A DNA stretch of 64,000 nucleotides from positions 1 to 64,000 of the IMG/VR virus record IMGVR_UViG_3300022743_000004; one strand, written 5' to 3'. The notes below the pieces were generated by a model, which was given only the letters and a program-made list of their open reading frames with translations, ran no database searches and was not told where the DNA came from. Made by a program: the position numbers and the translations under genes. The DNA comes from a virus. The first letter of the stretch is position 1, and every line of letters starts with the position of its first letter. Below are positions 16,350 through 24,418 of this stretch, in pieces.

Positions 16350-16722
16350 ATGTTTTGGTTTGCCGAATAGAGATCACCAAGTGCGGGAACGTGAGGTGAA
16401 TCGTCGTCCCGTCCTCGGTGATGACCATGTTGGGTCTGTCGGCAATCAGACGGGGTGCGTACTCAGTGCCAGTGCCCGGAGGGGCAGAGTCTTTCCATTG
16501 ATAGCTCCACCGTGCGCGTGACACTCCGTCCCCAGCAGAAGGTAAGCGCGTGACCAACCCTTTGCGCCAGAGTCCACCAAGGTAATCGGAGACCCTATTG
16601 GCAGTGGCCGCGTGCTCACGCACTTCCGGCAGATCAAAGAGTTGGTTGCAGTCCATCGGCTCGCCGGTGGTGCGAAGAACTTTCTCCAGGGCTTGGAAAA
16701 GCCCCTTCTCAGAATGTCGCAT
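16348..16722 (-). CDS. Winged-helix-like protein
   Basis: The 124-residue product starts at ATG 16722 behind AGGAG. Its first ~65 residues (LFQALEKVLRTTGEPMD...DLPEVREHAATANRVSDYLGGLWRKGLVTRL) have the pattern of a winged helix DNA-binding domain with the wing LPSAGDGVSRARW. The C-terminal part ends in beta strands (TTIHLTFPHLVISI). It may be a transcription regulator of the leftward operon; the target is unknown. Confidence 0.65.
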   Translation of the reverse strand: MRHSEKGLFQALEKVLRTTGEPMDCNQLFDLPEVREHAATANRVSDYLGGLWRKGLVTRLPSAGDGVSRARWSYQWKDSAPPGTGTEYAPRLIADRPNMVITEDGTTIHLTFPHLVISIRQTKT

Positions 16723-16777
16723 GGTGATGCTCCTAGCAGTGGGCAGCGGTGCCCTGTACGAAACCGCACATCTTACT

Positions 16778-17206
16778 TCAGCGCTCTATCGGGCCGCCGA
16801 TGAAGCTGTTGATATATCCGGCCAGTTCTTTGCGTGAAACAATCCACTCTCTGAACTGGCTGGCGGTATATGTGAAGTCCCATGATGTGTTAGGGAACCA
16901 TACGCCGCCCTCCTTACTGCCGACAATAACCCCAACGTTCCGCCCTTCAACATCGCGGTCTTTCAACCATGTCTGCTGCAGCGCGGAGATGCTGGGGTTC
17001 TTGCCGCCGACCAGATCAATCACTGTGTCGCCCCGCTTGGGGATCACGAGGAACTTGTACTCAACCCACAAGTCCTGTTCGACACCGCTGTACCACACGT
17101 CGGCAATCCCGCTGTTATACGGGTTGTTGTTCTTCATGTGGTACAGCTCCACCGGCAGGTGCTTATGCACACTGTTGGTGAACGTTGTCTCGGGTTTGGA
17201 ACTCAT
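16778..17206 (-). CDS. PD-(D/E)XK nuclease (VRR-NUC/resolvase-like)
   Basis: The 142-residue product starts at ATG 17206. Catalytic pattern: D in SGIADVWY (about residue 37), E-x-K in WVEYK (about 50-52) and a following Q in ALQQTWL, with a Gly-containing strand NVGVIVG. This is typical of small phage Holliday-junction or branch-cutting PD-(D/E)XK nucleases. It overlaps the DUF6378-type gene as ATGA and lies among replication genes, so a role in recombination or DNA processing is likely. Confidence 0.75.
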   Translation of the reverse strand: MSSKPETTFTNSVHKHLPVELYHMKNNNPYNSGIADVWYSGVEQDLWVEYKFLVIPKRGDTVIDLVGGKNPSISALQQTWLKDRDVEGRNVGVIVGSKEGGVWFPNTSWDFTYTASQFREWIVSRKELAGYINSFIGGPIER

Positions 17207-17514
17207 GCACGTTTCTTGAGAGGTACGACCTTCTTCGCTGCTTCTTCGGCAGCAAGCAGACGGGACTCCACCAAACGTGTGTAACCGATGATGTCGGTCC
17301 ACGAGTCGATGTAGTCAGAATCACCGTTGAGAATGCGGCCAATCTTGTGGGCCACCATCTCAAGGGCTTCCTTTTGGTCCAGCGACAGCATGTCCCACTT
17401 GGATGTGGGCGAGCCGCGCATCACGTTCTTGATGCCTTGTGTGATGTCGGCATGGCCAGTGAACTGGCCGTAGCGTGCCCCGCGTTCTGCGAGAGTGTTG
17501 TCAATGCTGCTCAT
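17203..17514 (-). CDS. DUF6378-type phage protein
   Basis: The 103-residue product has the hallmark pattern ERGARYGQFTGHA, then LDQKEALEMVAHKIGRIL and DSYIDSW-like DSDYIDSWTDIIGY. These occur in a widespread phage family of unknown function usually encoded near replication or nucleotide genes. The C-terminus is Lys/Arg-rich. ATGA junctions occur on both sides. Confidence 0.75.
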   Translation of the reverse strand: MSSIDNTLAERGARYGQFTGHADITQGIKNVMRGSPTSKWDMLSLDQKEALEMVAHKIGRILNGDSDYIDSWTDIIGYTRLVESRLLAAEEAAKKVVPLKKRA

Positions 17515-17921
17515 GGACGCACCCTGTCGATGAAGCGGAAGAACTCGGCCAAGGCCTTCTCGTTGTGGAACATGATGCCCATGCTGCCAGTTTCGCTGTT
17601 CTCTACGAAGTCAGCACCATCACCGCTGACTTCCAGCACGTAACGGTCATCGCTGTGCTTTTCCAGTGCCGCAGAGATTTCGTCGCCTTCACCTGTGATG
17701 GTGATGGGGCCGAGCTTCATGCTGCGCTCAGCAACGCATTTGGAGCAGCCACATGCGGTGGTGTCGGCTTCACCCGCTGGTGTTTCTTTCGCGTCGTTCT
17801 CGACGGCTTCTGCCAGCGCATCGCGGATCATGTCACCCAGTGTCTTGGCAGGGTTACTGGGTTTGTCTTGCTTGGCCGTGCCGGGGATTGCGTTGGCTTT
17901 GAGTGCGTCGTTCAGGTTCAT
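17511..17921 (-). CDS. Hypothetical protein with Cys pair
   Basis: The 136-residue product has an Ala/Lys-rich N-terminal half with CGCSKC (about 58-63) and a C-terminal domain rich in beta residues (YVLEVSGDGADF) ending FFRFIDRVRP. The Cys cluster could bind a metal. No known domain. It is in a string of ATGA-coupled genes. Confidence 0.6.
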   Translation of the reverse strand: MNLNDALKANAIPGTAKQDKPSNPAKTLGDMIRDALAEAVENDAKETPAGEADTTACGCSKCVAERSMKLGPITITGEGDEISAALEKHSDDRYVLEVSGDGADFVENSETGSMGIMFHNEKALAEFFRFIDRVRP

Positions 17922-18481
17922 GATTTTGCCTTCTTGGGAGCTTGGTAGGGGATGTTCAGGAACAGTTGGCGGTGAATAGCCGAGACTGTCTGAGCTTGCT
18001 GAAACGCGTCAGAGAGCGCGTTGTGCTTAACTCCTGCAGCCGGGACACGAATGTCCTTAGCCCCAGGCAAATTTTTGTAAGTGCGGTAGCACTTAGCATT
18101 CCAGAATTTCCACGGAACTTCCATGCCGAACTGTGTGTAGGCGTGTGCCAACATCGGAATGTCAAAGTCAGCCCCGTTGGACCAGAGCGTGTGGCTGTCG
18201 TCGCCGAGCCAATCACTGAACTCGGAGAGTGCAGTCTGCAACGTCTCTTTGTTCTCGTGGAACACTTGCTGTGCGGCGGCATCTTGTTTGAGCCACCAGA
18301 TCAAGGTGTCCTCACTGATGCGACGTTTCATTTCCAGGTTCGACTCGATTGAAATCGAACGGTAGAACCCGTCGTTATCAATCTTGCCTGTACCCAGGTC
18401 AAACTTCACTGCACCGATGGACAGAATAACTGCATCGGCAGTCGTCGCCAGAGTCTCGTTGTCAACCATTACGTGCGTCAT
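17918..18481 (-). CDS. DEDD-family 3'-5' exonuclease (Rv2179c-like)
   Basis: The 187-residue product starts at ATG 18481, since GGGGATGTGC gives correct spacing there. The opening HVMVDNETLATTADAVILSIGAV, the TLIWWLKQD motif and NGADFDIPML, followed by KHNALSDAFQQA (His and Asp of the fourth motif), match the Rv2179c-like exoribonuclease/exonuclease group that degrades single-stranded nucleic acid. The first acidic motif reads D-N-E-T where D-x-E-T is expected, which is compatible with activity. Confidence 0.82.
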   Translation of the reverse strand: MTHVMVDNETLATTADAVILSIGAVKFDLGTGKIDNDGFYRSISIESNLEMKRRISEDTLIWWLKQDAAAQQVFHENKETLQTALSEFSDWLGDDSHTLWSNGADFDIPMLAHAYTQFGMEVPWKFWNAKCYRTYKNLPGAKDIRVPAAGVKHNALSDAFQQAQTVSAIHRQLFLNIPYQAPKKAKS

Positions 18482-18530
18482 GCACATCCCCTTCGTTGTT
18501 GTGGTCGCTCTAAAATTAGGAGCAGTGGAT

Positions 18531-18570
18531 GGTGTAGGGGTAAGGCTTACAGCCCTATTAACCCCACACC
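18531..18570 (-). terminator. Long hairpin between transcription segments
   Basis: GGTGT(A)GGGG at 18531-18540 pairs with CCCCACACC at 18562-18570 with one bulge, enclosing a second small stem (GGCT/AGCC). It lies in the 100-bp gap after the gene at 18582. It has no strong U-run, so the termination role is tentative. Confidence 0.4.
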
Positions 18571-18581
18571 GCCCATGCGGA

Positions 18582-18869
18582 TTACGCAGCGACTGGTTCC
18601 AGAGCGGCCAGTTTTGCGTTAATCTTTTCCGCGCCCTTGGCGGCAGCAGCGGCAGCTTTCTCGGCCTTGGCAGCAGCCAAAGCGTGAGCTTTCTGGGCGA
18701 CGGCCACAGCCTTGTCGGCTTCCTTCTTCGCGGCGACCAGCGCCTTGTTGGCAGCGGCCACAGCGTCGTTGTGGGGCTTCAGAGCTTCCTTCTGTGCCTT
18801 CAACAAAGACTGGAGGTCTTTCTTGGTAGCTTTGATTTCAGCGGGGGTGAGAGCGGGTTTTTTAGCCAT
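18582..18869 (-). CDS. Ala/Lys-rich coiled-coil protein
   Basis: The 95 residues are nearly all Ala, Lys, Glu, Leu and Val, forming one long helix (LLKAQKEALKPHNDAVAAAN and onward) likely to be a coiled coil. Composition resembles histone H1-like or nucleoid-associated bacterial proteins, so DNA binding is possible, but no motif proves it. It has AAAGGAGAAATACC before the ATG and overlaps the previous gene. Confidence 0.65.
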   Translation of the reverse strand: MAKKPALTPAEIKATKKDLQSLLKAQKEALKPHNDAVAAANKALVAAKKEADKAVAVAQKAHALAAAKAEKAAAAAAKGAEKINAKLAALEPVAA

Positions 18870-19077
18870 GGTATTTCTCCTTTAGTTGGCATGCATACTT
18901 GATTTCATTGAGCCTTACGGCCCGGCTTATGAGTCGGCTGAGTACCGACTCTCTTCGTTGCGAACCTGCCTCCAGTTGGAGACAGGCCAGCACTTCTTCC
19001 TCGGTCAGCTCGTCCAAGACGCTAACGAGAGCGCCATAGGAACGGAGCGCGTTAGCGACCTTGTATTTGCTGACCAT
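18862..19077 (-). CDS. Small helical protein
   Basis: This is a 71-residue helical protein (SVLDELTEEEVLACLQLEAG, then RRESVLSRLISRAVRLNE) with an AAAGGTGAG ribosome site. It lies between the SSB-like gene and the Ala/Lys protein. No family is recognised. Confidence 0.65.
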   Translation of the reverse strand: MVSKYKVANALRSYGALVSVLDELTEEEVLACLQLEAGSQRRESVLSRLISRAVRLNEIKYACQLKEKYHG

Positions 19078-19086
19078 GGCTCACCT

Positions 19087-19875
19087 TTAGCGGCGAGCCG
19101 GTGTGGGACGACCCTTTGCAGCCTTGGGCTTAGGGGCTTCGTAACCAGACACGTCAGGTTCTTGGTTCAGCAGCGCGCGGGCTTCGTCCTGGCGGGCGAA
19201 GTGCGCTTCCAAGTCTTCGTTAGGCTTGGCATCGCTGAAGGTCAGCTTGGGGTAGTCTTCGTTGTCGTCGAAGCCCACAGTCACGACCACGCCCACAGGA
19301 GGCAACTGGAACGTGCGGCTGGTGCCCTGCACGAAGCCGTCGAAGGCCTTGAGGCCAGTCGGCGAAACTTTGAGCAGGTAGATGGGTGCATCTTCGACAC
19401 CGGGCTCAACCACGGCCAACATGCGAGTGTTGGAACAGGCTTTACCCTTGCCCTTGGAGCCAAAGGCATTCATAGGGCAAGACGAGCATTCGTCAGACTG
19501 TTTCTGCGGGCTGTTGTCAGACGCGATCAGTTTGGTCGGAATGTTGCCGATGGCGAAGCACGCAGGTGGCACGATGTTGTCTTTGTCGAAGTCGGACTCG
19601 TAGAACTCGTTGCGAGCCACGAAGTCAATCACAACCATCTCGACAGGACCGTCGGTCTTGCGTCCATCGGGGAACGAGAACTTCTTGCCTGCTGTACGGA
19701 TGTTGATGCCGGTAGCGGGAGAAGTGCGCTCGTTCATCGCTGCAGCTTGTGCTTGCAACTGGGCACGGATGTCAACAACAGCGCCGGAGGTCTTTTTTAG
19801 AGCTACGACGTTGCTGCCAGTTTTTGCCGACTTAGCGGCGGGTGCTGCGGGTGCAGCTTTTTTTGCGGTGGCCAT
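19087..19875 (-). CDS. Probable single-stranded DNA-binding protein with Cys cluster
   Basis: The 262-residue product has an Ala/Lys-rich leader (1-25), a beta-rich core and a low-complexity basic tail (APKPKAAKGRPTPARR). The cluster CSSCPMNAFGSKGKGKACS (about 130-150) with DNIVPPACFA before it is typical of a podovirus replication-protein family often annotated as ssDNA-binding. A zinc or OB-type fold is inferred. Neighbours are replication genes, and an HNH homing gene is inserted just upstream. AAGGAG precedes the ATG. Confidence 0.65.
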   Translation of the reverse strand: MATAKKAAPAAPAAKSAKTGSNVVALKKTSGAVVDIRAQLQAQAAAMNERTSPATGINIRTAGKKFSFPDGRKTDGPVEMVVIDFVARNEFYESDFDKDNIVPPACFAIGNIPTKLIASDNSPQKQSDECSSCPMNAFGSKGKGKACSNTRMLAVVEPGVEDAPIYLLKVSPTGLKAFDGFVQGTSRTFQLPPVGVVVTVGFDDNEDYPKLTFSDAKPNEDLEAHFARQDEARALLNQEPDVSGYEAPKPKAAKGRPTPARR

Positions 19876-19887
19876 GTGTGGCGCTCC

Positions 19888-20361
19888 TTATGTAGTTACG
19901 TGTTTCCAACTTCGTCCCAAGACGATGTTGTTGATGGTCTTTCTGGAGACGCCGAAAATCTCCGATACGTGCTGCTGGGGGTGCAGCTCGACTAACTTCC
20001 TAATGAGCCGAACCTGCGGCTCTGTAAGGACCGCACCTCCGGCCTTACTGCCGATAGCTACACGTCCTTTGCTGCGAGCATCAGCCATGTTCTGTTTTGG
20101 CGTACCGACAAATAGATGGTTAGGGTCTACACACCTTGGGTTATCGCAGTGGTGGCAGGCATACATCCCAGCCGCCACTGGCCTGCCCGCTAATTCGAGC
20201 ATCACATGCGACACCAGACGGCGTTTTCTGTCGATGTTCATTACCGCATAACCGCTGTCACTCAACGTGCCAGTCCATTCGAGACAACCGTTGCTTGTCC
20301 TTACGGTGTACTTGTTTATGCGGTCTATTACTGGGCGACGCCACCCTAACGGCATGGGCAT
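19888..20361 (-). CDS. HNH homing endonuclease with C-terminal HTH
   Basis: The 157-residue product starts at ATG 20361. It has the HNH_3-type core (SHVMLELAGRPV, CHHCDNPRCVDPNHLF, GTPKQNMADARSKGR) and a C-terminal helix-turn-helix (HVSEIFGVSRKTINNIVLG) that sets site specificity. Such free-standing enzymes cut intron-less or homing-free alleles and spread by repair. It sits between the SSB-like gene and the coiled-coil gene, breaking what would be a continuous operon. Confidence 0.88.
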   Translation of the reverse strand: MPMPLGWRRPVIDRINKYTVRTSNGCLEWTGTLSDSGYAVMNIDRKRRLVSHVMLELAGRPVAAGMYACHHCDNPRCVDPNHLFVGTPKQNMADARSKGRVAIGSKAGGAVLTEPQVRLIRKLVELHPQQHVSEIFGVSRKTINNIVLGRSWKHVTT

Positions 20362-20363
20362 TG

Positions 20364-20783
20364 CTATGCAACCGAACGAAGGTTGATACGTTTTTTCACG
20401 AACGGGACTACTCCTGAAACTTTCTTCCCTTGCTCCCACAATTCGCGGACGCCGGGGTCGGAGGCACGCTTCTGTACAAGGTGCCAGAACTTGTTCTTGG
20501 CGATGTACGCGAAGAACGAGTCCCAGTCCTGCACATCGGCAGTGGTTGAGGTAGTGATGGAGACAGAAGCCTTGGTGCCGGTGGCCTTCTCAAGACCTTC
20601 CTTGCCCAGCCGCTCCATGAGCTGTTCTTCAATCTCTTTGATCTTGTCTTCGACTTCCTTGGTCTGGGCTTCGAGGCCGCGCTTTTGTTCGCGGTAGCCC
20701 CAGAGTTGGTCAATTGTTGCGCCTACCGCGAGTTCGCGGACACGGGGCATTGTGGTCTTGGCTGTCTTCGTGGCTGTTGCCAT
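20364..20783 (-). CDS. Coiled-coil replication-region protein
   Basis: The 139-residue product has a central coiled coil (REQKRGLEAQTKEVEDKIKE to about 85) and a C-terminal globular part (DWDSFFAYIAKNKFWHLVQK, basic end KKRINLRSVA). Proteins of this type occur next to the SSB-like gene in many podoviruses, with unknown function. A recombination or host-nuclease inhibition role (Gam-like) has been guessed for some, but this cannot be shown here. Confidence 0.6.
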   Translation of the reverse strand: MATATKTAKTTMPRVRELAVGATIDQLWGYREQKRGLEAQTKEVEDKIKEIEEQLMERLGKEGLEKATGTKASVSITTSTTADVQDWDSFFAYIAKNKFWHLVQKRASDPGVRELWEQGKKVSGVVPFVKKRINLRSVA

Positions 20784-20844
20784 GCTTTTCTCCTTGGTTG
20801 AAATCGTAACACAATCTTATTCAAATCGCAAATAGAGATAAGAG

Positions 20845-21606
20845 CTAAATGTACAGATTCGCTGGATTTTGGCTGTACATATTCTCTTTATTCGGTCCGT
20901 GAATGGACCGAACCCTCGCTACTGCACCGCCCGCGAGGTAGGCAGTAGGGAGGAGGAAGCTGTCGTCATACGCTGGCTGGTAGTCAAGCAGTGCTTCGAT
21001 GTCTCGCTCACCCACGTTCACAGGCTCAGCGAGAAGGCTGCGCAGTACGTGCGCAAGCTGAGTACGGCTACCTATGGTCGCCTCATTGCGCCCGTTACGC
21101 AGACGAAGCAGCGCGTCGCGGTACTGGCGGAACGGCTTGAGCTTGGCCCTGATCGCGGCAGCTTTTTTCTTGTCCAGGTCATAGTGCTCGAACTCGTACG
21201 CCGTGCTTGTGTCCAACACATACGCGCCAATCACAAGGCCAAAACGCAGAGTGCCGCGCTTAGGCATCAGCCAGTTGCCGTCGTGCCTGATATACATCTC
21301 GCCCTTGTAACCTTGTGCATAGATGCCTATTGGCAGCAGGCGGTTGCTGAATATGACCGAGCTTATCGAGTCGTATGTGGCCACTTCCAACGCGTTCGGC
21401 TGGTACAGCACCAAGCAAGTATGGTGATACCAGAAACCGATGGAGTCACCGTGTTTGCGTACCGTCTTCGACGTGTCGCGTGCGTTCACAAGGCCGCGTG
21501 AGTTCTCACCAAAACGCGCGTGCTGGTGAGCACCCTCCCACACCTTCAGGGCGTCGGCGTATGAATGAACATGGGGTATATTTCTTCCGCTGATGCTGAA
21601 TGACAT
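20845..21606 (-). CDS. Hypothetical protein, replication region
   Basis: This is a 253-residue soluble protein with many aromatic residues (GFWYHHTCLVLYQPN) and a basic central helix (KKKAAAIRAKLKPFRQYRDALL). It has CTAGGAGAAACTG before the ATG and sits directly downstream of the polymerase gene's 177-bp gap. This type is common in podoviruses near polymerase and is uncharacterised. Confidence 0.7.
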   Translation of the reverse strand: MSFSISGRNIPHVHSYADALKVWEGAHQHARFGENSRGLVNARDTSKTVRKHGDSIGFWYHHTCLVLYQPNALEVATYDSISSVIFSNRLLPIGIYAQGYKGEMYIRHDGNWLMPKRGTLRFGLVIGAYVLDTSTAYEFEHYDLDKKKAAAIRAKLKPFRQYRDALLRLRNGRNEATIGSRTQLAHVLRSLLAEPVNVGERDIEALLDYQPAYDDSFLLPTAYLAGGAVARVRSIHGPNKENMYSQNPANLYI

Positions 21607-21783
21607 CAGTTTCTCCTAGGTTGGTGGGACCTGCTCACTCTCAGCAGAGCCGGTGAACTTATTGAAGGCGTACTCGCCAGCCCCATAATGGTGGACTACT
21701 CGCTGTATCTAGTAGGGTCTCTCCTTCGCACAGTTAAGTGCGGCGATGGACGGTATCTACTAGCATCCGCTTTCGTCCGTAAC
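21607..21783. other. 177-bp non-coding gap between polymerase and next gene
   Basis: I see no convincing gene. The leftward strand holds a possible 26-codon reading frame (ATG at 21686, overlapping the next start as TGATG) without a Shine-Dalgarno, and two near-identical stretches around CTAGTAGATAC and CTACTAGATAC. A small RNA or leader is possible. Confidence 0.35.
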
Positions 21784-23874
21784 TTACTTGCTGTAATTGC
21801 TTGCCCAGCCGCCTTCACAGTTCAGCGGGATCGTCATGCACCAGTCCAGTGGCGTGCTCATGCACTCCGTCATGTACTTGAAGCACTTCTCCGCCTCGCG
21901 TGTCTTAGGCAGCGCGACGGCTTCGTCGTGAGTGGTCATAACAAGGCGGTGCTTCTTGCGGATGTTGAGCATCTGCTTGCCTACGATGATCCGCGCCAGC
22001 GCTTGCACGATGTTCTCGCAGAGCAAGCCGCCGTAGATTTTCTTGCGCATGTCGCCGGACTTGTAGGTCCACTCGTCCCAGCCCTTGTCGCCGACCTGCT
22101 TGCGCAGCTCTGGGTACTTCAAGGACATGCCGTTGGGGAGCCATACCATGCCCTTCTCCCAAGAGATAGGGCCGTGGCGACCCGGACGGCCTGCAGCCAT
22201 GTCTTCGATGATCCTGGCGCAGATGTCCCAACCCATCTCGATCTTGAAGTTCGCGCGGCGGTAGGTGTCGATGATCTGCTTGCAGCGGTCCAGCTCGAAG
22301 AAAATCGGTGGCCCGCCGAGCGCGCCCTTGGCTAACGTCATCTGCAGCTTTGCAGCGCCCATCTGGAAGCCCAGGCCCAAGACGCAGACCTTGCCGACGA
22401 AGCGTTCGGTCTCGTCTTCCTTGGTGATGGGGCGACCGTAAATCAGCGTAGCGAAGCGGCAGTAGGCGTCAGTACCCTGACCCATATCCGCAGCTCTGAA
22501 GGCGTCCATGAGGTCGTCCTGACCCCACAGCCAGCCATTCACGCGGGCTTCGATCTGGCCGGAGTCCGCCACGCACATCTGATAGCCCTTGGGGGCCAGG
22601 ATGGACAAGCGCAGTTCACCACCACGGGTGAGGTTCTGCATGTTCATCTTGTTGTTGCCACCCCAGCGGCCTGTGTGGGCGCGGTAGTAGGCATAGCCCA
22701 CCGGCAAGCTCATGCCGTTGGCACCGGCCTTCAGGAAGCGCTCAGCGCGCGTGATATTGGTGGTGCTCTTCGTGGCCAACCGGGCCTCGACAAGTGCGCG
22801 AATACGATCTTGTTTAGCCGAGATAAGTGGAATGTCTTTCTTCTTATTGGGGTCAAGCGCACCACGCCAGAGGTCGATGTCGTCCGGCAGTGAGGTAAAG
22901 GCCAGGTCATCCTTGGCAAAAGCATACGACCATTTATCAGTTTCATCCTCACGCTCCTCTTTGCTGCGCTTCATCCACGCAGGGCTGATCTTCACAGGTG
23001 GCTCAATACCCTCGGCACGCAGTAAGTCGGCGAACTTCTCGTTGGAGCCGAGGATGCGCTTGATGATCAGCACGTCACGCTCTTCGCCAGTCAGCGCCCG
23101 CTCTGCGCCGGTCTTCAGGATCGTCTTGTCGTTGTAGAACGGTTTGGGGTCTATGACTGCGTAGAACTTGGCCTTGCGCTCAGCGACTTCGCGCGCGTAC
23201 TCTTTCTCGACACGAGGGATGTCTACCTTCAGCACGGGGTCGCAGAACATGCGGATCGTCATGTCCACCAAGTCCAGCTCGTCGGCGGGAAAGACGCTGT
23301 GCATCTCTTTGAAGATGGCGTGCGTCAGGTCCACGTCTTGGGCGCAGTACGGTGTCACCGCCTTGATCAGCTTCTCGTCCCAGTGCTCGATGCCCTTGGT
23401 AGTCTCCAGCACGCCGTCGAGTTTGCTGCCCTTGCCGTAGAACTGGGCCACTTCGTCCAGGCCCGCACCGATCTCGTTGCTGTGCAGGCCACGGGCCATG
23501 GACAACGTGTCGTAATACTGGGACGGGATGATCTTGTAAATGTGCGACAGGATGAAGCCGTCGAACGCTGTGTTGTGGCATAACAGGCTGTGCGTGGACC
23601 AGTTGATGGCGTGCAACGCAGCCATGATGCGCAGCCGCCCGGTGTACACCTTGGTCGGCTTGTTGCCGATCTTGATGCCCACCATTTGGGCTTTGAACCG
23701 TGGGTCGCGCACGTACTCTGACGTGCTGAGCTTGGACAGGGTGTAGTCCGTAGAGTAGTACGACTCAAAGTCAATCGTGACCAGCCTGTTCCAGTCCACT
23801 ACACCCGGCGTGATCACCGGGCGGTTGAAGACGATCTCGGCCTTCTTGCGTATCTGTGAGCCCCAACTACTCAT
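21784..23874 (-). CDS. Family A DNA polymerase with 3'-5' exonuclease domain
   Basis: This 696-residue enzyme is the replicative polymerase. The proofreading domain is at the N-terminus: D35/E37 (TIDFES), D105 (NTAFDGF), Y176 and D180 (YCAQD). Polymerase motif A is D437-SGQIEAR (to 444), motif B starts at R491 with K495 and F503, and motif C is H649-D650-E651. Phe at 503 where some pol A have Tyr predicts discrimination against dideoxynucleotides. It is coupled by overlap with the gene at 24259. Confidence 0.95.
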   Translation of the reverse strand: MSSWGSQIRKKAEIVFNRPVITPGVVDWNRLVTIDFESYYSTDYTLSKLSTSEYVRDPRFKAQMVGIKIGNKPTKVYTGRLRIMAALHAINWSTHSLLCHNTAFDGFILSHIYKIIPSQYYDTLSMARGLHSNEIGAGLDEVAQFYGKGSKLDGVLETTKGIEHWDEKLIKAVTPYCAQDVDLTHAIFKEMHSVFPADELDLVDMTIRMFCDPVLKVDIPRVEKEYAREVAERKAKFYAVIDPKPFYNDKTILKTGAERALTGEERDVLIIKRILGSNEKFADLLRAEGIEPPVKISPAWMKRSKEEREDETDKWSYAFAKDDLAFTSLPDDIDLWRGALDPNKKKDIPLISAKQDRIRALVEARLATKSTTNITRAERFLKAGANGMSLPVGYAYYRAHTGRWGGNNKMNMQNLTRGGELRLSILAPKGYQMCVADSGQIEARVNGWLWGQDDLMDAFRAADMGQGTDAYCRFATLIYGRPITKEDETERFVGKVCVLGLGFQMGAAKLQMTLAKGALGGPPIFFELDRCKQIIDTYRRANFKIEMGWDICARIIEDMAAGRPGRHGPISWEKGMVWLPNGMSLKYPELRKQVGDKGWDEWTYKSGDMRKKIYGGLLCENIVQALARIIVGKQMLNIRKKHRLVMTTHDEAVALPKTREAEKCFKYMTECMSTPLDWCMTIPLNCEGGWASNYSK

Positions 23875-24259
23875 GCTGCATCCTCGCCCATGCTTGGTTG
23901 ATGGATTCCGGGCGGACCTTGCCAGCCAGGGACGTTGCTTTGTCCAGCCCCGCGACGATGGCCGTGGTCTGCGTCGTGTCGTAGCTGTCGGCCAGCATGA
24001 CTTGGAGACAAGCGTTCAGTCCACCCTTCAGGATGGACATGTCCGGCCCGGAGAGGCCATCAAACTGACCCGCGTTCAGCACTACCGTCATGGTCCCGGA
24101 AACGCCCGCCAGCAGCTCCGCACAGGCCTCGCCGGTGGTGAGCAGGTAGATGGCGATCTTCTGGTCCCTGATGGCGTTTTTGAGCCTTTCCCGAGCTACT
24201 GCGCGGGCCACGGGGTTCTTGGCTATGTGTTTAGCGACCTTGGCCATAGGCACTCTCAT
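23867..24259 (-). CDS. Hypothetical protein upstream of polymerase
   Basis: This is a 130-residue helical protein (basic N-terminus MRVPMAKVAKHIAKNPVAR, then NAIRDQKIAIYLL and a low-charge helical body). The start at 24259 overlaps the upstream stop as ATGA; an internal ATG at 24247 is an alternative. Such small proteins precede pol A in many related podoviruses. No function is known. Confidence 0.65.
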   Translation of the reverse strand: MRVPMAKVAKHIAKNPVARAVARERLKNAIRDQKIAIYLLTTGEACAELLAGVSGTMTVVLNAGQFDGLSGPDMSILKGGLNACLQVMLADSYDTTQTTAIVAGLDKATSLAGKVRPESINQAWARMQHE

Positions 24260-24408
24260 GCCTGGTCAAGTGCTTTGAGGCCGAGAACGCGAAGGTCTTC
24301 GACGAACCCTGGCACGTCGAAGTCCCAGTCGTTCACCTTGACCAACACGACCTGTTTACGGCCCTCGTAGAAGGCGATGTGGTCGCCCTGGATCATCACG
24401 AGTTTCAT
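24256..24408 (-). CDS. 50-residue protein between helicase and polymerase genes
   Basis: A short gene, MKLVMIQGDHIAF to LKALDQA, fills the gap after the helicase stop and ends in an ATGA overlap with the next gene. Composition is normal for a folded small protein with alternating strands (QVVLVKVNDW). It has AAGAAAGATCGT before the ATG, a weak ribosome site. Unknown function. Confidence 0.65.
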   Translation of the reverse strand: MKLVMIQGDHIAFYEGRKQVVLVKVNDWDFDVPGFVEDLRVLGLKALDQA

Positions 24409-24418
24409 ACGATCTTTC

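Noticed and set aside
21607-21686. 26-residue gene
   Set aside because: It has an overlapping stop/start junction but no ribosome site and unlike composition; left as part of the gap.
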